From: JACAEY01 sp049700155
GTDB taxonomy: Bacteria > Nitrospirota > Thermodesulfovibrionia > Thermodesulfovibrionales > SM23-35
DNA length: 25,362 bases
NCBI GenBank assembly: GCA_049700155.1
Contig: JBNAVX010000033.1
Span: 1 to 25,362 of the forward strand
Direction: 5' to 3'
Made by a program: the position numbers and the translations under genes. The first letter of the stretch is position 1; the number at the start of each line of letters is the position of its first letter. Shown piece after piece: positions 7,301-16,343 of the stretch. Below the pieces are notes generated by a model that saw only the letters and a list, made by a program, of their open reading frames with translations, was not told the DNA's origin and did no database searches.

Positions 7301-8638
7301 ATGGAGAATCTTACACCAAGAAAAATAGTACAGGAACTTGACAAGTACATAATAGGTCAACAGAATGCAAAGAAGGCAGTTGCTATCGCATTAAGGAATA
7401 GATGGAGAAGACAGAGACTTTCTCCTGAACTTAAGGACGAGGTCCTTCCAAAAAACATAATAATGATAGGTCCAACAGGTGTTGGGAAGACAGAGATTGC
7501 GAGAAGGCTTTCACGTCTTGCTAATGCACCATTTGTCAAAGTCGAGGCTTCAAAATTTACAGAAGTAGGTTATGTAGGAAGAGATGTAGAATCTATGGTT
7601 AGGGATCTAACAGAAGTGTCAATAAGTATGGTTAAATCAGAACATCTGGAAAAGGTGCAGGAAAAAGCACGTGCCCTTGCTGAAGAACGTATTCTTGATT
7701 CACTCCTCCCACAGCCTAAGTCAAAAGGGATAGCAACCGAAGAAGAAGAGAGAGAAAGATATAAGGAGACAAGGGAAAGACTGAGGGCGCAATTAAAAGA
7801 AGGGAAACTTGATAACAGGTATATTGATATTGAGGTAAAGGAGAAGATAATACCGTTTGGTGTTGTATCTAATGTGGGACTTGAGGAACTTGAGATAAAC
7901 CTGAAGGAGATGTTAGGAAGCTTTTTGCCTGAAAAACCAAAGAGGAAGAAGGTAAAAGTCCCTGAGGCATTCAATATTTTTCTGCAAGAAGAATCTAACA
8001 AACTTATTGATATGGAAAAAGTAACAAAAGAGGCGATAGAGAGGGCAGAACAAACAGGTATCATCTTTATTGATGAGATAGACAAGATAGCGAGCAGAGG
8101 AACTGCTCATGGACCAGATGTCTCGAGGGAAGGTGTACAGAGAGACCTTCTCCCGATTGTTGAAGGCAGTACAGTAGCTACAAAACACGGACCTGTAAAG
8201 ACTGAGCATATTCTTTTTATTGCGGCTGGAGCATTCCATATGACAAAGCCTTCTGACCTTATACCAGAACTTCAGGGAAGGTTTCCTATCAGGGTAGAAC
8301 TTGAACCTCTTGGAAAAGAAGAATTTGTTAAGATACTGACCGAACCATATAATGCATTGATCAAGCAATATACTGCCTTGCTTTCTACTGAGGATGTTGA
8401 GATTAATTTTACAAAAGAAGCTATTGATGAGATTGCCGATATAGCAGCGTATGTTAATGAGAAGACAGAAAATATTGGTGCAAGAAGATTACATACAGTC
8501 CTTGAAAAACTTCTTGAGGATATATCTTTTGAAGCACCTGAGAAAAAGAATGGCAGACTGACTATAGACAGAGAGTATGTAAGGGCAAAACTAAATGATA
8601 TTGTCAAAGACGAAGATCTTAGCAGATATATACTATAG
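7301..8638 (+). CDS. hslU: ATPase subunit HslU (ClpY)
   Basis: AAA+ unfoldase that feeds substrates into HslV. The start is ATG 7301 (445 residues, MENLTPRKIVQELDKYIIGQ). GAGGAG at 7284-7289, inside the hslV tail, is 11 bases upstream. A frame reading from 7253 overlaps hslV and lacks family similarity. Visible features are Walker A GPTGVGKTE (about 57-65), the pore loop GYVGRDVES, the charged intermediate domain (about 110-240), Walker B IIFIDEIDKIASRG, ELQGRFPIRVEL and sensor-2 GARRLHTVLE. The C-terminus LSRYIL ends in the hydrophobic tail that inserts into HslV. Length matches the family. Confidence 0.96.
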   Translation: MENLTPRKIVQELDKYIIGQQNAKKAVAIALRNRWRRQRLSPELKDEVLPKNIIMIGPTGVGKTEIARRLSRLANAPFVKVEASKFTEVGYVGRDVESMVRDLTEVSISMVKSEHLEKVQEKARALAEERILDSLLPQPKSKGIATEEEERERYKETRERLRAQLKEGKLDNRYIDIEVKEKIIPFGVVSNVGLEELEINLKEMLGSFLPEKPKRKKVKVPEAFNIFLQEESNKLIDMEKVTKEAIERAEQTGIIFIDEIDKIASRGTAHGPDVSREGVQRDLLPIVEGSTVATKHGPVKTEHILFIAAGAFHMTKPSDLIPELQGRFPIRVELEPLGKEEFVKILTEPYNALIKQYTALLSTEDVEINFTKEAIDEIADIAAYVNEKTENIGARRLHTVLEKLLEDISFEAPEKKNGRLTIDREYVRAKLNDIVKDEDLSRYIL

Positions 8639-8679
8639 ATACTCAGATCTACTGATAAATATCATAATTCCGAGTAAAA

Positions 8680-8741
8680 CGAAGCAATCAGTTTTTTTCA
8701 GAGATTGCTTCGCTCCTTTTAACTTCTTGCAATGAAAGACA
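8680..8741. repeat. Hairpin and relic of a dispersed GAAGCAATC-type repeat after hslU
   Basis: CGAAGCAATC (8680-8689) and GATTGCTTCG (8703-8712) form a perfect 10-bp stem around a T-rich 13-base loop, 41 bp after the hslU stop. The right arm continues CTCC...CTTGCAATGAAAGACA, which reads as a degraded form of a repeat common in many bacterial genomes (reverse complement of the type TCATTGCgAGnnGCGAAGCAATC). A short AGATTGCTTCG fragment also occurs near 3167. The hairpin could end hslVU transcripts, although it is followed by CTCCTTTT, not a clean U-run. Confidence 0.5.
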
Positions 8742-8790
8742 GAACCGCAACACTTAAATGTTCTTCGCTGGATTCAGGAGCTAAAAATAT

Positions 8791-9699
8791 ATGGAAAGAC
8801 TTTCCTTAGAAACAGATAAATTTTTTGGCGTCCTTAATACCATATTTTCAACCCTAAACATAGATGAGATACTCACAAAAGTAGTAAGAGAAATCCAATT
8901 AATCCTGAAGGCTGACAGGTGTACCCTTTATTTAGTTGACTGGGAAAATAACGAGCTTTATTCGAAGGTAATCCAGACTGATAACCTTGTTGAGATTCGC
9001 CTGCCTATTAAAAAGAGCAGTATCTCTGGTTATTCTGCTTTAACAAAAAAGGCTATTAACATTAAAGATGCTTATGACGAGCATGAATTATCTTCTTTTG
9101 ACAGAGAACTCTGTTTTGACAAAAAGTGGGATAGAGAAAGTGGTTATAGAACAAAAAGTGTGCTTGTTATGCCTATTCCTTTCAAGACTGAAGGAGAGGT
9201 TATAGGAGTTTTTCAGGCTCTGAATAAAGAGGGAGGATTTTCAGATTCTGATTTTAGGACAATGGAGCAGTTTTCATACTTATTGAATATTGCGATTCAT
9301 AATGCCCTTTTGTATAAGACAATTGAAGAAGAAAAGAGGTTAAAAGAATATATCCTTGATAATATAGAAGAGGGCGTCTGTATACTTGACACAAATAAGA
9401 AGGTTCTGTCAGCGAGTAAATTTCTTCAGGTCATGAGTGGTATGCGTTATTCTCTCCAGTCAATGATGGGAGAATATTTTTTTGAACTCTTTCCAAATTT
9501 TGCTGATACCCCTCTTGAGGAAAAGATTAATGAGGTTCTCATCTATGGTTTTAAAAGAGTAGTCTTATTAGAGGTACTTGAGGTGAAGATTATTCCATAT
9601 TTAGATGAGAAGGGAAAGGTTAAAAGGCTTGTATTGTTCTTTACACCTCTTGAGAAAAAGAATATTAACTATAGCGAAGAAAAAAATTTATTCAGTTAA
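8791..9699 (+). CDS. GAF-PAS sensor protein without an output domain
   Basis: 302 residues. An N-terminal helix (MERLSLETDKFFGVLNTIFS) leads into a GAF domain (about 20-175: LKADRCTLYLVDWENNELYS, GYSALTKKAINIKDAY, VLVMPIPFKTEGEVIGVFQA). A connecting helix (176-195) is followed by a PAS-like domain (about 195-300: YILDNIEEGVCILDTNKKVL). No kinase, cyclase or HTH follows. The AGGAG at 8777-8781 is 9 bases before the ATG. The stop is only 24 bp before pilB, so co-transcription is likely and a role in setting pilus activity is a reasonable inference, not shown by sequence. The GAF ligand is unknown; homologous GAF domains bind cyclic nucleotides, haem or nothing. Confidence 0.83.
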   Translation: MERLSLETDKFFGVLNTIFSTLNIDEILTKVVREIQLILKADRCTLYLVDWENNELYSKVIQTDNLVEIRLPIKKSSISGYSALTKKAINIKDAYDEHELSSFDRELCFDKKWDRESGYRTKSVLVMPIPFKTEGEVIGVFQALNKEGGFSDSDFRTMEQFSYLLNIAIHNALLYKTIEEEKRLKEYILDNIEEGVCILDTNKKVLSASKFLQVMSGMRYSLQSMMGEYFFELFPNFADTPLEEKINEVLIYGFKRVVLLEVLEVKIIPYLDEKGKVKRLVLFFTPLEKKNINYSEEKNLFS

Positions 9700-9723
9700 C
9701 CAGCTTAAAAATATAGAAGTTTT

Positions 9724-11460
9724 ATGTTGAGAGTAAAGAAACCTTCAGGCAAGAGTTTTGAAGAGTTTCTATTAGAAAGGAAGCTTCTTACAAAAGAAAG
9801 GCTCCAGGAACTATATTCAAAGGTCATAAAGGAGAAAAAAACGATCGAACAGATTCTCCTAGAAGCAGGTTTTTCCGAAGAGAAACTTACCGAATTAAAG
9901 GCAGATTACCTCGGATTTGAATTTGCTGACCTCTCATCTTACGAGAAGCCACCTATTGAATTATTAAGGCATGTTAAGTCTGCTTATGCCAGAAATTATA
10001 AAGTCCTACCAATTCACTATGACAAGGAGATACTTACTGTGGCAATGGTTGAGCCAAGAGATTATATGGCACTTGATGAATTAATCCGTGTCTATAGAGA
10101 TGAAAAGATCAGGATAAAAGAAGTTAAAGTAGTAATGACCACATTAAAGCAACTCCTTATGACAGTTGACAGATTCTATTCTACAGCAAACCACGTGCCA
10201 GAGATAAAGACTATCTTGAGTAAAGTAGAGGAAAGCCTTAAACCCGGATTAGAGATTTCAGAAGTTGAAAAAGAAGATATTAGAGAATACAGTAAACCAA
10301 TAGTTGTCTTGGCCAACAAGATTATTGAAGAGGCATTTAAAAAGAGGGCAAGTGACATACATCTTGAACCTTCGCCTGATTATCTGCGTATAAGGTATCG
10401 TATAGATGGCAAACTATCAGAAGTTATGGCTGTACCAAAATATGTACAGGACTCCCTCATTACAAGAATAAAGATAATGTGCGATATGAGAATAGATGAG
10501 AGACGCCAGCCTCAGGATGGAAGGATAGATTTTTCAAAATATAATCCTTCCATATTAATAGACCTCCGTGTCTCTACAGTTCCTACTCTTTATGGAGAGG
10601 ATATAGTAATGAGAATCCTCGATAAGAAAAGCCCGATCCTATCAATTGATATGCTTGGATTCAGTGAACATAATATGAGGTTATATAGAGAGGCTATCAG
10701 ACTACCATATGGAATTATTCTTCATGTTGGTCCTACAGGAAGCGGAAAGACAACTGCCCTTTACGCTGCTCTTAAGTCTCTTGATACTCCTCATGTAAAG
10801 ATAGTTACCGCAGAAGACCCTGTTGAATATACACTTGGAGGGAAAATAATCCAGAGCAATATAAATCCTGCTGCTGGTTATACCTTTGCCAAGGCAATAA
10901 GGGCTTTTTTAAGACATGACCCTGATATTATTCTAATAGGAGAAATGAGAGATCTGGAGACGACTAAGACTGCTATAGAGGCATCACTCACAGGACACCT
11001 TGTCTTTTCCACACTCCATACTAATGACGCTCTCGGAACCGTGATAAGACTTATGGAGATGGGGATAGAACCATACCTTATTGCAGATTCACTGCTTCTT
11101 GTATGTGCACAGAGACTTGTTAGAAGAATATGTTCTGGATGTAAAGAATCTTATACTGTTACTCCTGAAGAAATAGAACTCTCAAAAGGTGATATTAAAC
11201 CTGGCACAACTTTGTATAAGGGAAAAGGTTGTAAAGAATGTGATGGGACAGGTTATAAGGAAAGAATAGGGATTTTTGAACTGCTTACTATAAACAGAAG
11301 ACTTAGAAACCTCTTAATAAAAGGAGCTACTACAGAAGAGTTAAAGAAAGCAGCATTAGAGACAGACATGAAGACGTTAAGACAGGATGCAATAGAAAAG
11401 GCATTAAACGGTTTAACTACTCTTGAAGAAGTAGTAGGTACGACCCTGTCTGACCAGTAA
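9724..11460 (+). CDS. pilB: Type IV pilus assembly ATPase PilB (GspE/PulE family)
   Basis: 578-residue hexameric ATPase that powers pilus extension at the inner membrane. The N-terminal MshEN-like region (about 1-150: EEFLLERKLLTKERLQELYS, LGFEFADLSS) precedes the N2 and ATPase domains. Walker A is GPTGSGKTT (336-344), the Asp box includes VTAEDPVEY (361-369), Walker B is DPDIILIGEMRD (399-410) and the His box TGHLVFSTLHT (423-433). The zinc tetracysteine is C470/C473 and C503/C506. These cysteines and the length favour PilB/GspE over PilT. Some MshEN domains bind c-di-GMP, but the binding repeats are not clear here. No strong ribosome site precedes the ATG. Neither pilC nor pilin genes are in the window; PilT is 4 kb away on the other strand. 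A GspE of a type II system is the alternative. Confidence 0.9.
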   Translation: MLRVKKPSGKSFEEFLLERKLLTKERLQELYSKVIKEKKTIEQILLEAGFSEEKLTELKADYLGFEFADLSSYEKPPIELLRHVKSAYARNYKVLPIHYDKEILTVAMVEPRDYMALDELIRVYRDEKIRIKEVKVVMTTLKQLLMTVDRFYSTANHVPEIKTILSKVEESLKPGLEISEVEKEDIREYSKPIVVLANKIIEEAFKKRASDIHLEPSPDYLRIRYRIDGKLSEVMAVPKYVQDSLITRIKIMCDMRIDERRQPQDGRIDFSKYNPSILIDLRVSTVPTLYGEDIVMRILDKKSPILSIDMLGFSEHNMRLYREAIRLPYGIILHVGPTGSGKTTALYAALKSLDTPHVKIVTAEDPVEYTLGGKIIQSNINPAAGYTFAKAIRAFLRHDPDIILIGEMRDLETTKTAIEASLTGHLVFSTLHTNDALGTVIRLMEMGIEPYLIADSLLLVCAQRLVRRICSGCKESYTVTPEEIELSKGDIKPGTTLYKGKGCKECDGTGYKERIGIFELLTINRRLRNLLIKGATTEELKKAALETDMKTLRQDAIEKALNGLTTLEEVVGTTLSDQ

Positions 11461-11461
11461 C

Positions 11462-11767
11462 TCAGTCCCTCTTTTCTATGCCCTCAAGCTTTTTTGATAG
11501 ATTCTCGATCTTTTCATTAAGTTTTTCTATGTCATCTTTTGTTGGCAGATTCATCTTTTCAATAGTTTTGCCAATTATTTCAGACATGCTCTTACTGATA
11601 TCCTCTCTCTTTTTGTTAGCCCTTTCTGTCCATGCCTTTATGATCCTTGCTCCCTGAGACTTATTTAGTTCACCTTTCTTAACAAGCTCATCAATAAGCT
11701 CTTTAACCTTTTCCTGTGCACCCAGACCTGCAAAGAGTGCTTTTCTAACGATATCAAATAAAGTCAT
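11462..11767 (-). CDS. Small phasin-like coiled-coil protein
   Basis: 101 residues from ATG 11767, chosen because GGAGG at 11773-11777 is 5 bases upstream; the GTG at 11773 would overlap that ribosome site. The protein starts MTLFDIVRKALFAGLGAQEK and is almost entirely helical, with a C-terminal heptad segment (DDIEKLNEKIENLSKKLEGI). This resembles the phasin/polyhydroxyalkanoate granule-associated superfamily, whose small members also occur in organisms without PHA, so function cannot be assumed. No PHA synthase is present in the window. It sits 13 bp after alaS on the same strand, probably the last gene of that operon, and ends convergent with pilB (1-bp gap). Confidence 0.7.
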   Translation of the reverse strand: MTLFDIVRKALFAGLGAQEKVKELIDELVKKGELNKSQGARIIKAWTERANKKREDISKSMSEIIGKTIEKMNLPTKDDIEKLNEKIENLSKKLEGIEKRD

Positions 11768-11780
11768 ACACACCTCCCTC

Positions 11781-14402
11781 TTATTTTTTAACTATATCGT
11801 ATATTGAATCAAGCGCCTGATCAAGTTTTTCTATTTCTTTAGTTCCGCCCTGAGCCATATCAGCCTTACCACCGCCACTTCCCCCTGCGATTTTGGTTAT
11901 TTTTTTAATTATTTCTCCTGCATGATATTTATCCTTGAGGTCTTTTGTTACCATACAGACAATAGCAGCTTTAGCATCTGATACTGATGATACAAGGATT
12001 ATACCTGAATGAAGGCGGTCTTTTATATTATCGGCTAAGTGGCGTAGATCTTCCTGATTTAAACCGTCATACCTGAGCTTAACCACTTTTATACCTCTGA
12101 GTTCTCTTGCCTCCTTTAATGCCTCTGATATCACATCCTTTGAGCTGGTCTTGAGTTTCTGCAGTTCTTTTTCAAGGTATCTTATATCATTCAAGAGTTT
12201 CTCAACTTTCTCCAGAGGTTTATCTGTCTTTAAAAGAGACCTTAAGCTATCTATCTCTTTTTTCTTCTGCATGAGATACATTAGAGCAACATTTCCGGTC
12301 AGAGCCTCAATCCTCCTGATACCAGAAGCAACACTACTTTCTGAAATAATAACAAATAACCCTATATCACCTGTTGCCTTGCAATGTGTTCCTCCACAGA
12401 GTTCAGAAGAATAATCAGGAATGCTTACAACACGGACAGTCTTGCCATATTTTTCACCGAAGAGTGCAATGGCTCCTGATTCGATAGCTGTCTTTATATC
12501 CATGACTGAGGTCTGAACAGGCAGATTCTCCAATATCTTCTCATTTACTATATTTTCAACGGTCAATATATCATTTTCATCGAGCGCTGAGAAGTGGGTA
12601 AAATCAAAACGGAGTTTTTCAGGTGATACAAGAGAACCTGCCTGCTTGATATGTTCTCCGAGAACTGTCCTGAGAGCTGTATGGAGGAGATGAGTTGCGG
12701 TATGGTTTCTCATGGTTGATCTTCTCTTTTCAACATCAACTTTACACTTTACTCTATCCCATACACATAATTTGCCTTTCTTAATTTTAATAATATGCGA
12801 GTGAAAATTATCAAGTGGTTTTTTAGTGTCAAGAACTATAGCTCTGAAATTTTCACCTGTAATTTCTCCTGTATCACCAACCTGTCCACCTGATTCACCA
12901 TAAAAGGGTGTCTTATCAAAGAAGACTTCAACTTCTTCATCTTCAAAAGCCTCTTTTACAGGTTTAATGTCTCTCAGAATGCCTTTTACAATGGATTCAG
13001 ATTCCAGAGATTCATATCCAATGAACTCTGTCTCTCCTATTTCTGAGATCAATTCCCGATAAATAGATGCAACAGCCTCTTCTTCACCAATCCATGATGC
13101 CCTTGCCCTTTCTCTCTGGACTTCCATCTCTCGATGGAAAGCTTCTTCATCAATTCTTAAACCTGCATCCATTGCGATGTCTCTTGCCAGGTCAAGAGGA
13201 AAACCAAAAGTGTCATTGAGCCTAAAGATCTCTTCCCCTGGAACCACAGTTTTTCCTTGCTTTTTAACATTGGAAAGGATCTCATCGAATATTATCATTC
13301 CAGTTTCTATTGTCCTTGCAAACCTCTCTTCCTCGAATCTGAGAATCTTTTCTGTTCTTTCACGCTCTTCTATTATCTCAGGATATGTCTCTCCCATAGC
13401 AATTATCACAGCATCAATTAACTTAAAGAGAAAAGGTTCATGCACATTCAGCAATCTTGAATGTCTTGATGCCCTTCGGATGATTCTCCTTAACACATAA
13501 CCTCTTCCCTCATTTGAGGGTATGAGCCCCTCAGATATGAGAAATACAATCCCCCTTATGTGGTCTGCGATCACCCTCATAGATGTATCTATCTCTTTGT
13601 TTTTCCCATAGGGTAGGTTTGTGTATGACTCTATTGATTGTAATATGGGGCTGAAGATGTCTGTATCAAAGTTATTGAGCTTTCCCTGAAGAACTGCAGA
13701 TATTCTCTCGAGTCCCATGCCTGTATCAATACTCGGTCTTGGCAAAGGGGTCAGCTCACCTGAAGCATCACGATTATATTGCATAAAAACCAGGTTCCAG
13801 AGCTCAAGGAATCTGTCACATTCACATCCAACAGCACATTCTGTTCTGCCACATCCAATATGACTTCCTTGGTCTATTATTATCTCTGAACACGGACCAC
13901 AGGGTCCTGTGTCTGCCATCTGCCAGAAATTGTCCTTAGCGCCAAGCCTTACAATCCTTTTATCAGGAATACCTGTCAGTTCAGACCAGAGTTTAGCAGC
14001 CTCATCATCCTCCTCATATATAGAGACCCATAATTTATCCCTTGGTATCTTAAACCATTCAGTCAAGAGTTCCCATGCAAAGATTATAGATTCTTTCTTG
14101 AAATAGTCTCCAAACGAGAAATTTCCTAACATCTCAAAGAATGTATGGTGTCTTGCTGTATGTCCTACATTCTCAAGGTCACTGTGTTTTCCACCTGCTC
14201 TCAAACATTTCTGACAAGATGCAGCGCGGGTATAAGGGCTCTTTTCCAGTCCAAGGAAGAATGTTTTGAACTGCACCATCCCTGCATTGACAAAGAGTAG
14301 GGTAGGGTCCTGTCTTGGGATAAGTGCAGAACTCGGGATAATAGAATGTCCTTTCTCACGAAAATATTCAAGAAATGCTCTTCGTATTTCGTTACTTTTC
14401 AT
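11781..14402 (-). CDS. alaS: Alanyl-tRNA synthetase
   Basis: Charges tRNA-Ala with alanine and edits mischarged Ser/Gly. 873 residues, the full family length. The N-terminal class II catalytic domain shows FLEYFREKGHSIIPSSALIP, motif 1 and TARHHTFFEMLGNFSFGDYF, followed by the tRNA-recognition helices. The editing domain has the zinc site H567/H571 (NHTATHLLH) and C669/H673 (CGGTH). The C-Ala domain closes with GGSGGGKADMAQGG. The ATG lies 4 bp after the lipoprotein gene stop, and the recX-alaS neighbourhood is common in bacteria. No abnormal residues were noticed. Confidence 0.98.
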   Translation of the reverse strand: MKSNEIRRAFLEYFREKGHSIIPSSALIPRQDPTLLFVNAGMVQFKTFFLGLEKSPYTRAASCQKCLRAGGKHSDLENVGHTARHHTFFEMLGNFSFGDYFKKESIIFAWELLTEWFKIPRDKLWVSIYEEDDEAAKLWSELTGIPDKRIVRLGAKDNFWQMADTGPCGPCSEIIIDQGSHIGCGRTECAVGCECDRFLELWNLVFMQYNRDASGELTPLPRPSIDTGMGLERISAVLQGKLNNFDTDIFSPILQSIESYTNLPYGKNKEIDTSMRVIADHIRGIVFLISEGLIPSNEGRGYVLRRIIRRASRHSRLLNVHEPFLFKLIDAVIIAMGETYPEIIEERERTEKILRFEEERFARTIETGMIIFDEILSNVKKQGKTVVPGEEIFRLNDTFGFPLDLARDIAMDAGLRIDEEAFHREMEVQRERARASWIGEEEAVASIYRELISEIGETEFIGYESLESESIVKGILRDIKPVKEAFEDEEVEVFFDKTPFYGESGGQVGDTGEITGENFRAIVLDTKKPLDNFHSHIIKIKKGKLCVWDRVKCKVDVEKRRSTMRNHTATHLLHTALRTVLGEHIKQAGSLVSPEKLRFDFTHFSALDENDILTVENIVNEKILENLPVQTSVMDIKTAIESGAIALFGEKYGKTVRVVSIPDYSSELCGGTHCKATGDIGLFVIISESSVASGIRRIEALTGNVALMYLMQKKKEIDSLRSLLKTDKPLEKVEKLLNDIRYLEKELQKLKTSSKDVISEALKEARELRGIKVVKLRYDGLNQEDLRHLADNIKDRLHSGIILVSSVSDAKAAIVCMVTKDLKDKYHAGEIIKKITKIAGGSGGGKADMAQGGTKEIEKLDQALDSIYDIVKK

Positions 14403-14406
14403 ATGT

Positions 14407-14742
14407 TTATTTTATACCGGGGTCATTTGATATCATCTCAGTTATTTTTCCGTCTGTAAAAATGATTCGTGTCTTGAAAATTCCTGCATATTTTCCATAG
14501 ACCCATTCTTCCCTGCTCTTTCCATCATCAGAAGGTGCAAGGACTATCACTGAATCAGGGGCACCCCAGGCATATCTGACCTGAGCTTGTGTCATACCCA
14601 GAGTTACCTCTCCTTTTCTTATGTGTTCCTGGATTTCAAATGGAAAATCTTTTATCTCTTCTTCTGAGTAACGTATTGCTCTTGTACAACCTGTTAATAA
14701 AACTAACGAAAGGATCATAATGAATAAGATAATCTTCTTCAT
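14407..14742 (-). CDS. Small lipoprotein, SmpA/OmlA (BamE)-like fold
   Basis: 111 residues. The signal peptide MKKIILFIMILSLVLLTGC ends in the lipobox LTGC (Cys19), so it should be lipidated and anchored in a membrane. The mature part contains VTLGMTQAQVRYAWGAPDSV, the pattern of BamE/SmpA/OmlA-type domains (G-M-t-xx-qV---G-P), and RIIFTDGKI strands. It is not certain that it is BamE, because many small lipoproteins share this fold and the usual BamE context is absent. AAGGAGG lies within the recX tail (14752-14758); the ATG is 2 bp after the recX stop and alaS starts 4 bp downstream, so it is inside the operon. Confidence 0.8.
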   Translation of the reverse strand: MKKIILFIMILSLVLLTGCTRAIRYSEEEIKDFPFEIQEHIRKGEVTLGMTQAQVRYAWGAPDSVIVLAPSDDGKSREEWVYGKYAGIFKTRIIFTDGKITEMISNDPGIK

Positions 14743-14744
14743 AA

Positions 14745-15266
14745 TCAGTCCTCCTTAATATTGATTTCTTTTAATACCATATTTATTATCTCATAAGAGT
14801 AACCTTTTCTCAAAAGAAGGTCATGGAGTTTTTTCTTTATCTTTTCGACAGGAAGATTCTTAAAGGAAGTCATTTTTTTATATACAAGGTTTCTTGCATT
14901 TTCAATATCTTCTGCTTCATTATAAGTAAGAACACTGTCAATAATCTCTTCTGGTATCCCTCTTGTAAACATAAATTTTCTCGCACTCTTCTGACTCAGA
15001 AATTTTATTCCTGTTGATTTTCTTTTAAGTTCTTCAGCTAATAACAAATCATTTACGAGGTTTGCATGCTGTAGATAGTTTATTACAGAAGAAACCACCT
15101 GATCAGAGAATCCCTTTCTTCTCAGTCTCTCCCTCAGCTCTTTTACGCTTCTGCTTCTGTAACTTAGAAGCTTCAGAGCATATTTCTTAGCTATATTTTC
15201 TGAACTTTCCGATCTTCGGCTTTTCTTCTGGTACTGGTTGAGAGTTGTCCTCGAATGTAAGGTCAC
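14745..15266 (-). CDS. recX: Regulatory protein RecX (start uncertain)
   Basis: RecX binds RecA filaments and limits their extension. Three-helix repeats are recognisable: KYALKLLSYRSRSVKELRER then LRRKGFSDQVVSSVINYLQ; LVNDLLLAEELKRK...; ARKFMFTRGIPEEIIDSVL; KLHDLLLRKGYSYEIINMVL. Family similarity begins around ENIAKKYALKLL, but no ATG, GTG or TTG is close by. The nearest upstream candidate is GTG 15266, giving 173 residues and an 80-bp overlap with pilT; ATGs at about 15305 and 15338 give longer overlaps. None has a good ribosome site, so coupled translation or a rare start codon is possible. Its position two genes after recA is typical, except that pilT lies between. Confidence 0.85.
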   Translation of the reverse strand: MTLHSRTTLNQYQKKSRRSESSENIAKKYALKLLSYRSRSVKELRERLRRKGFSDQVVSSVINYLQHANLVNDLLLAEELKRKSTGIKFLSQKSARKFMFTRGIPEEIIDSVLTYNEAEDIENARNLVYKKMTSFKNLPVEKIKKKLHDLLLRKGYSYEIINMVLKEINIKED

Positions 15267-16341
15267 TGGCTGCTTGAATACCTTTCGCCCTGAGGGCAAA
15301 GTCATCAGGATTTGATGCTGTTCTGAGTGCTTCTTCATAAGTTATAAGCTCAGATTTATAAAGGTTAAAGAGAGACTGATCAAAGGTTTGCATGCCATAG
15401 TGTATTGCACCCTGTGCAATTACTTCAGGGATTAGTTTTGTTTTGTCAGGGTTGAGAATACAGTCTTTTATTGTCTCTGTCGCAACAAGGACCTCTACTG
15501 CAGGAACCCTGCCTTTTCCATCTGCCCTTGGTAATAGCCTCAGTGATATAATGCCTTTCAATACAGATGCGAGCTGTATCCTAACCTGCTTGTGTTGATA
15601 AGGAGGGAATACTGCGATGACTCTATTGATAGTCTCTGTAGCATCAATTGTGTGGAGGGTACTCAATACGAGATGACCTGTTTCTGCAGCTACAAGAACT
15701 GTCTGGATCGTCTCAAAATCTCGCATCTCGCCAACAAGAATTACATCTGGATCCTGTCTGAGTGCCTGCCTTAAAGCCTTGCTGAAAGATTCTGTATCTG
15801 TCCCTACCTCCCTCTGATTGACGATGCTTCTTTTATCTCTATGGGCGTATTCTATCGGGTCTTCAATAGTCATAATGTGTTTTGTTTTATTTGAATTTAT
15901 CAGATCTACCATCGCAGCAAGAGTCGTAGTCTTTCCGCTGCTCGTTGTTCCAGTAACAAGAATCAATCCTCTTTCTTCAAGAGCTATTGTCTTGATAATT
16001 TCAGGTAGGTTTAATTCCTCAAATGATGGAATCTTTGTTGGTATAAATCTGAATACAATCCCTACAGCACCTCTCTGAACAAAGACATTACATCTGAATC
16101 TTCCTAATCCAGGAACACTATACGCAAAATCAGCATCTTTCTTTTTCTTGAATATCTCTATCTGTTCAGAAGTCATGACAGATGTTGCGATCCTCAAGGC
16201 CTCTTCAGGTGTCACCTTTTCTTCTGAAGTAAGAGGGGTGAGCTCGCCATTAATCCTTAATACAGGCATAGAGCCTGCTTTTATATGCAGGTCTGATGCA
16301 CCTAAGGAATGTGCATTTCTTAATAGTTCAATTATGTCCAT
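15187..16341 (-). CDS. pilT: Type IV pilus retraction ATPase PilT
   Basis: 384-residue hexameric ATPase driving pilus retraction, twitching motility and often DNA uptake. It begins MDIIELLRNAHSLGASDLHI with the PAS-like N-domain (about 1-110). Walker A is GTTSSGKTT (131-139), the Asp box is MTIEDPIEY, Walker B is DPDVILVGEMRD (198-208), the His box is TGHLVLSTLHT (222-231), and the PilT-typical C-terminal part includes AIHYGMQTFDQSL. It lacks the tetracysteine of PilB. Some PilU-like paralogues share all these features, but length and motifs fit PilT. It sits directly after recA (2-bp gap) and overlaps recX, an informative context for competence or motility. Confidence 0.92.
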   Translation of the reverse strand: MDIIELLRNAHSLGASDLHIKAGSMPVLRINGELTPLTSEEKVTPEEALRIATSVMTSEQIEIFKKKKDADFAYSVPGLGRFRCNVFVQRGAVGIVFRFIPTKIPSFEELNLPEIIKTIALEERGLILVTGTTSSGKTTTLAAMVDLINSNKTKHIMTIEDPIEYAHRDKRSIVNQREVGTDTESFSKALRQALRQDPDVILVGEMRDFETIQTVLVAAETGHLVLSTLHTIDATETINRVIAVFPPYQHKQVRIQLASVLKGIISLRLLPRADGKGRVPAVEVLVATETIKDCILNPDKTKLIPEVIAQGAIHYGMQTFDQSLFNLYKSELITYEEALRTASNPDDFALRAKGIQAASDLTFEDNSQPVPEEKPKIGKFRKYS

Positions 16342-16343
16342 TC

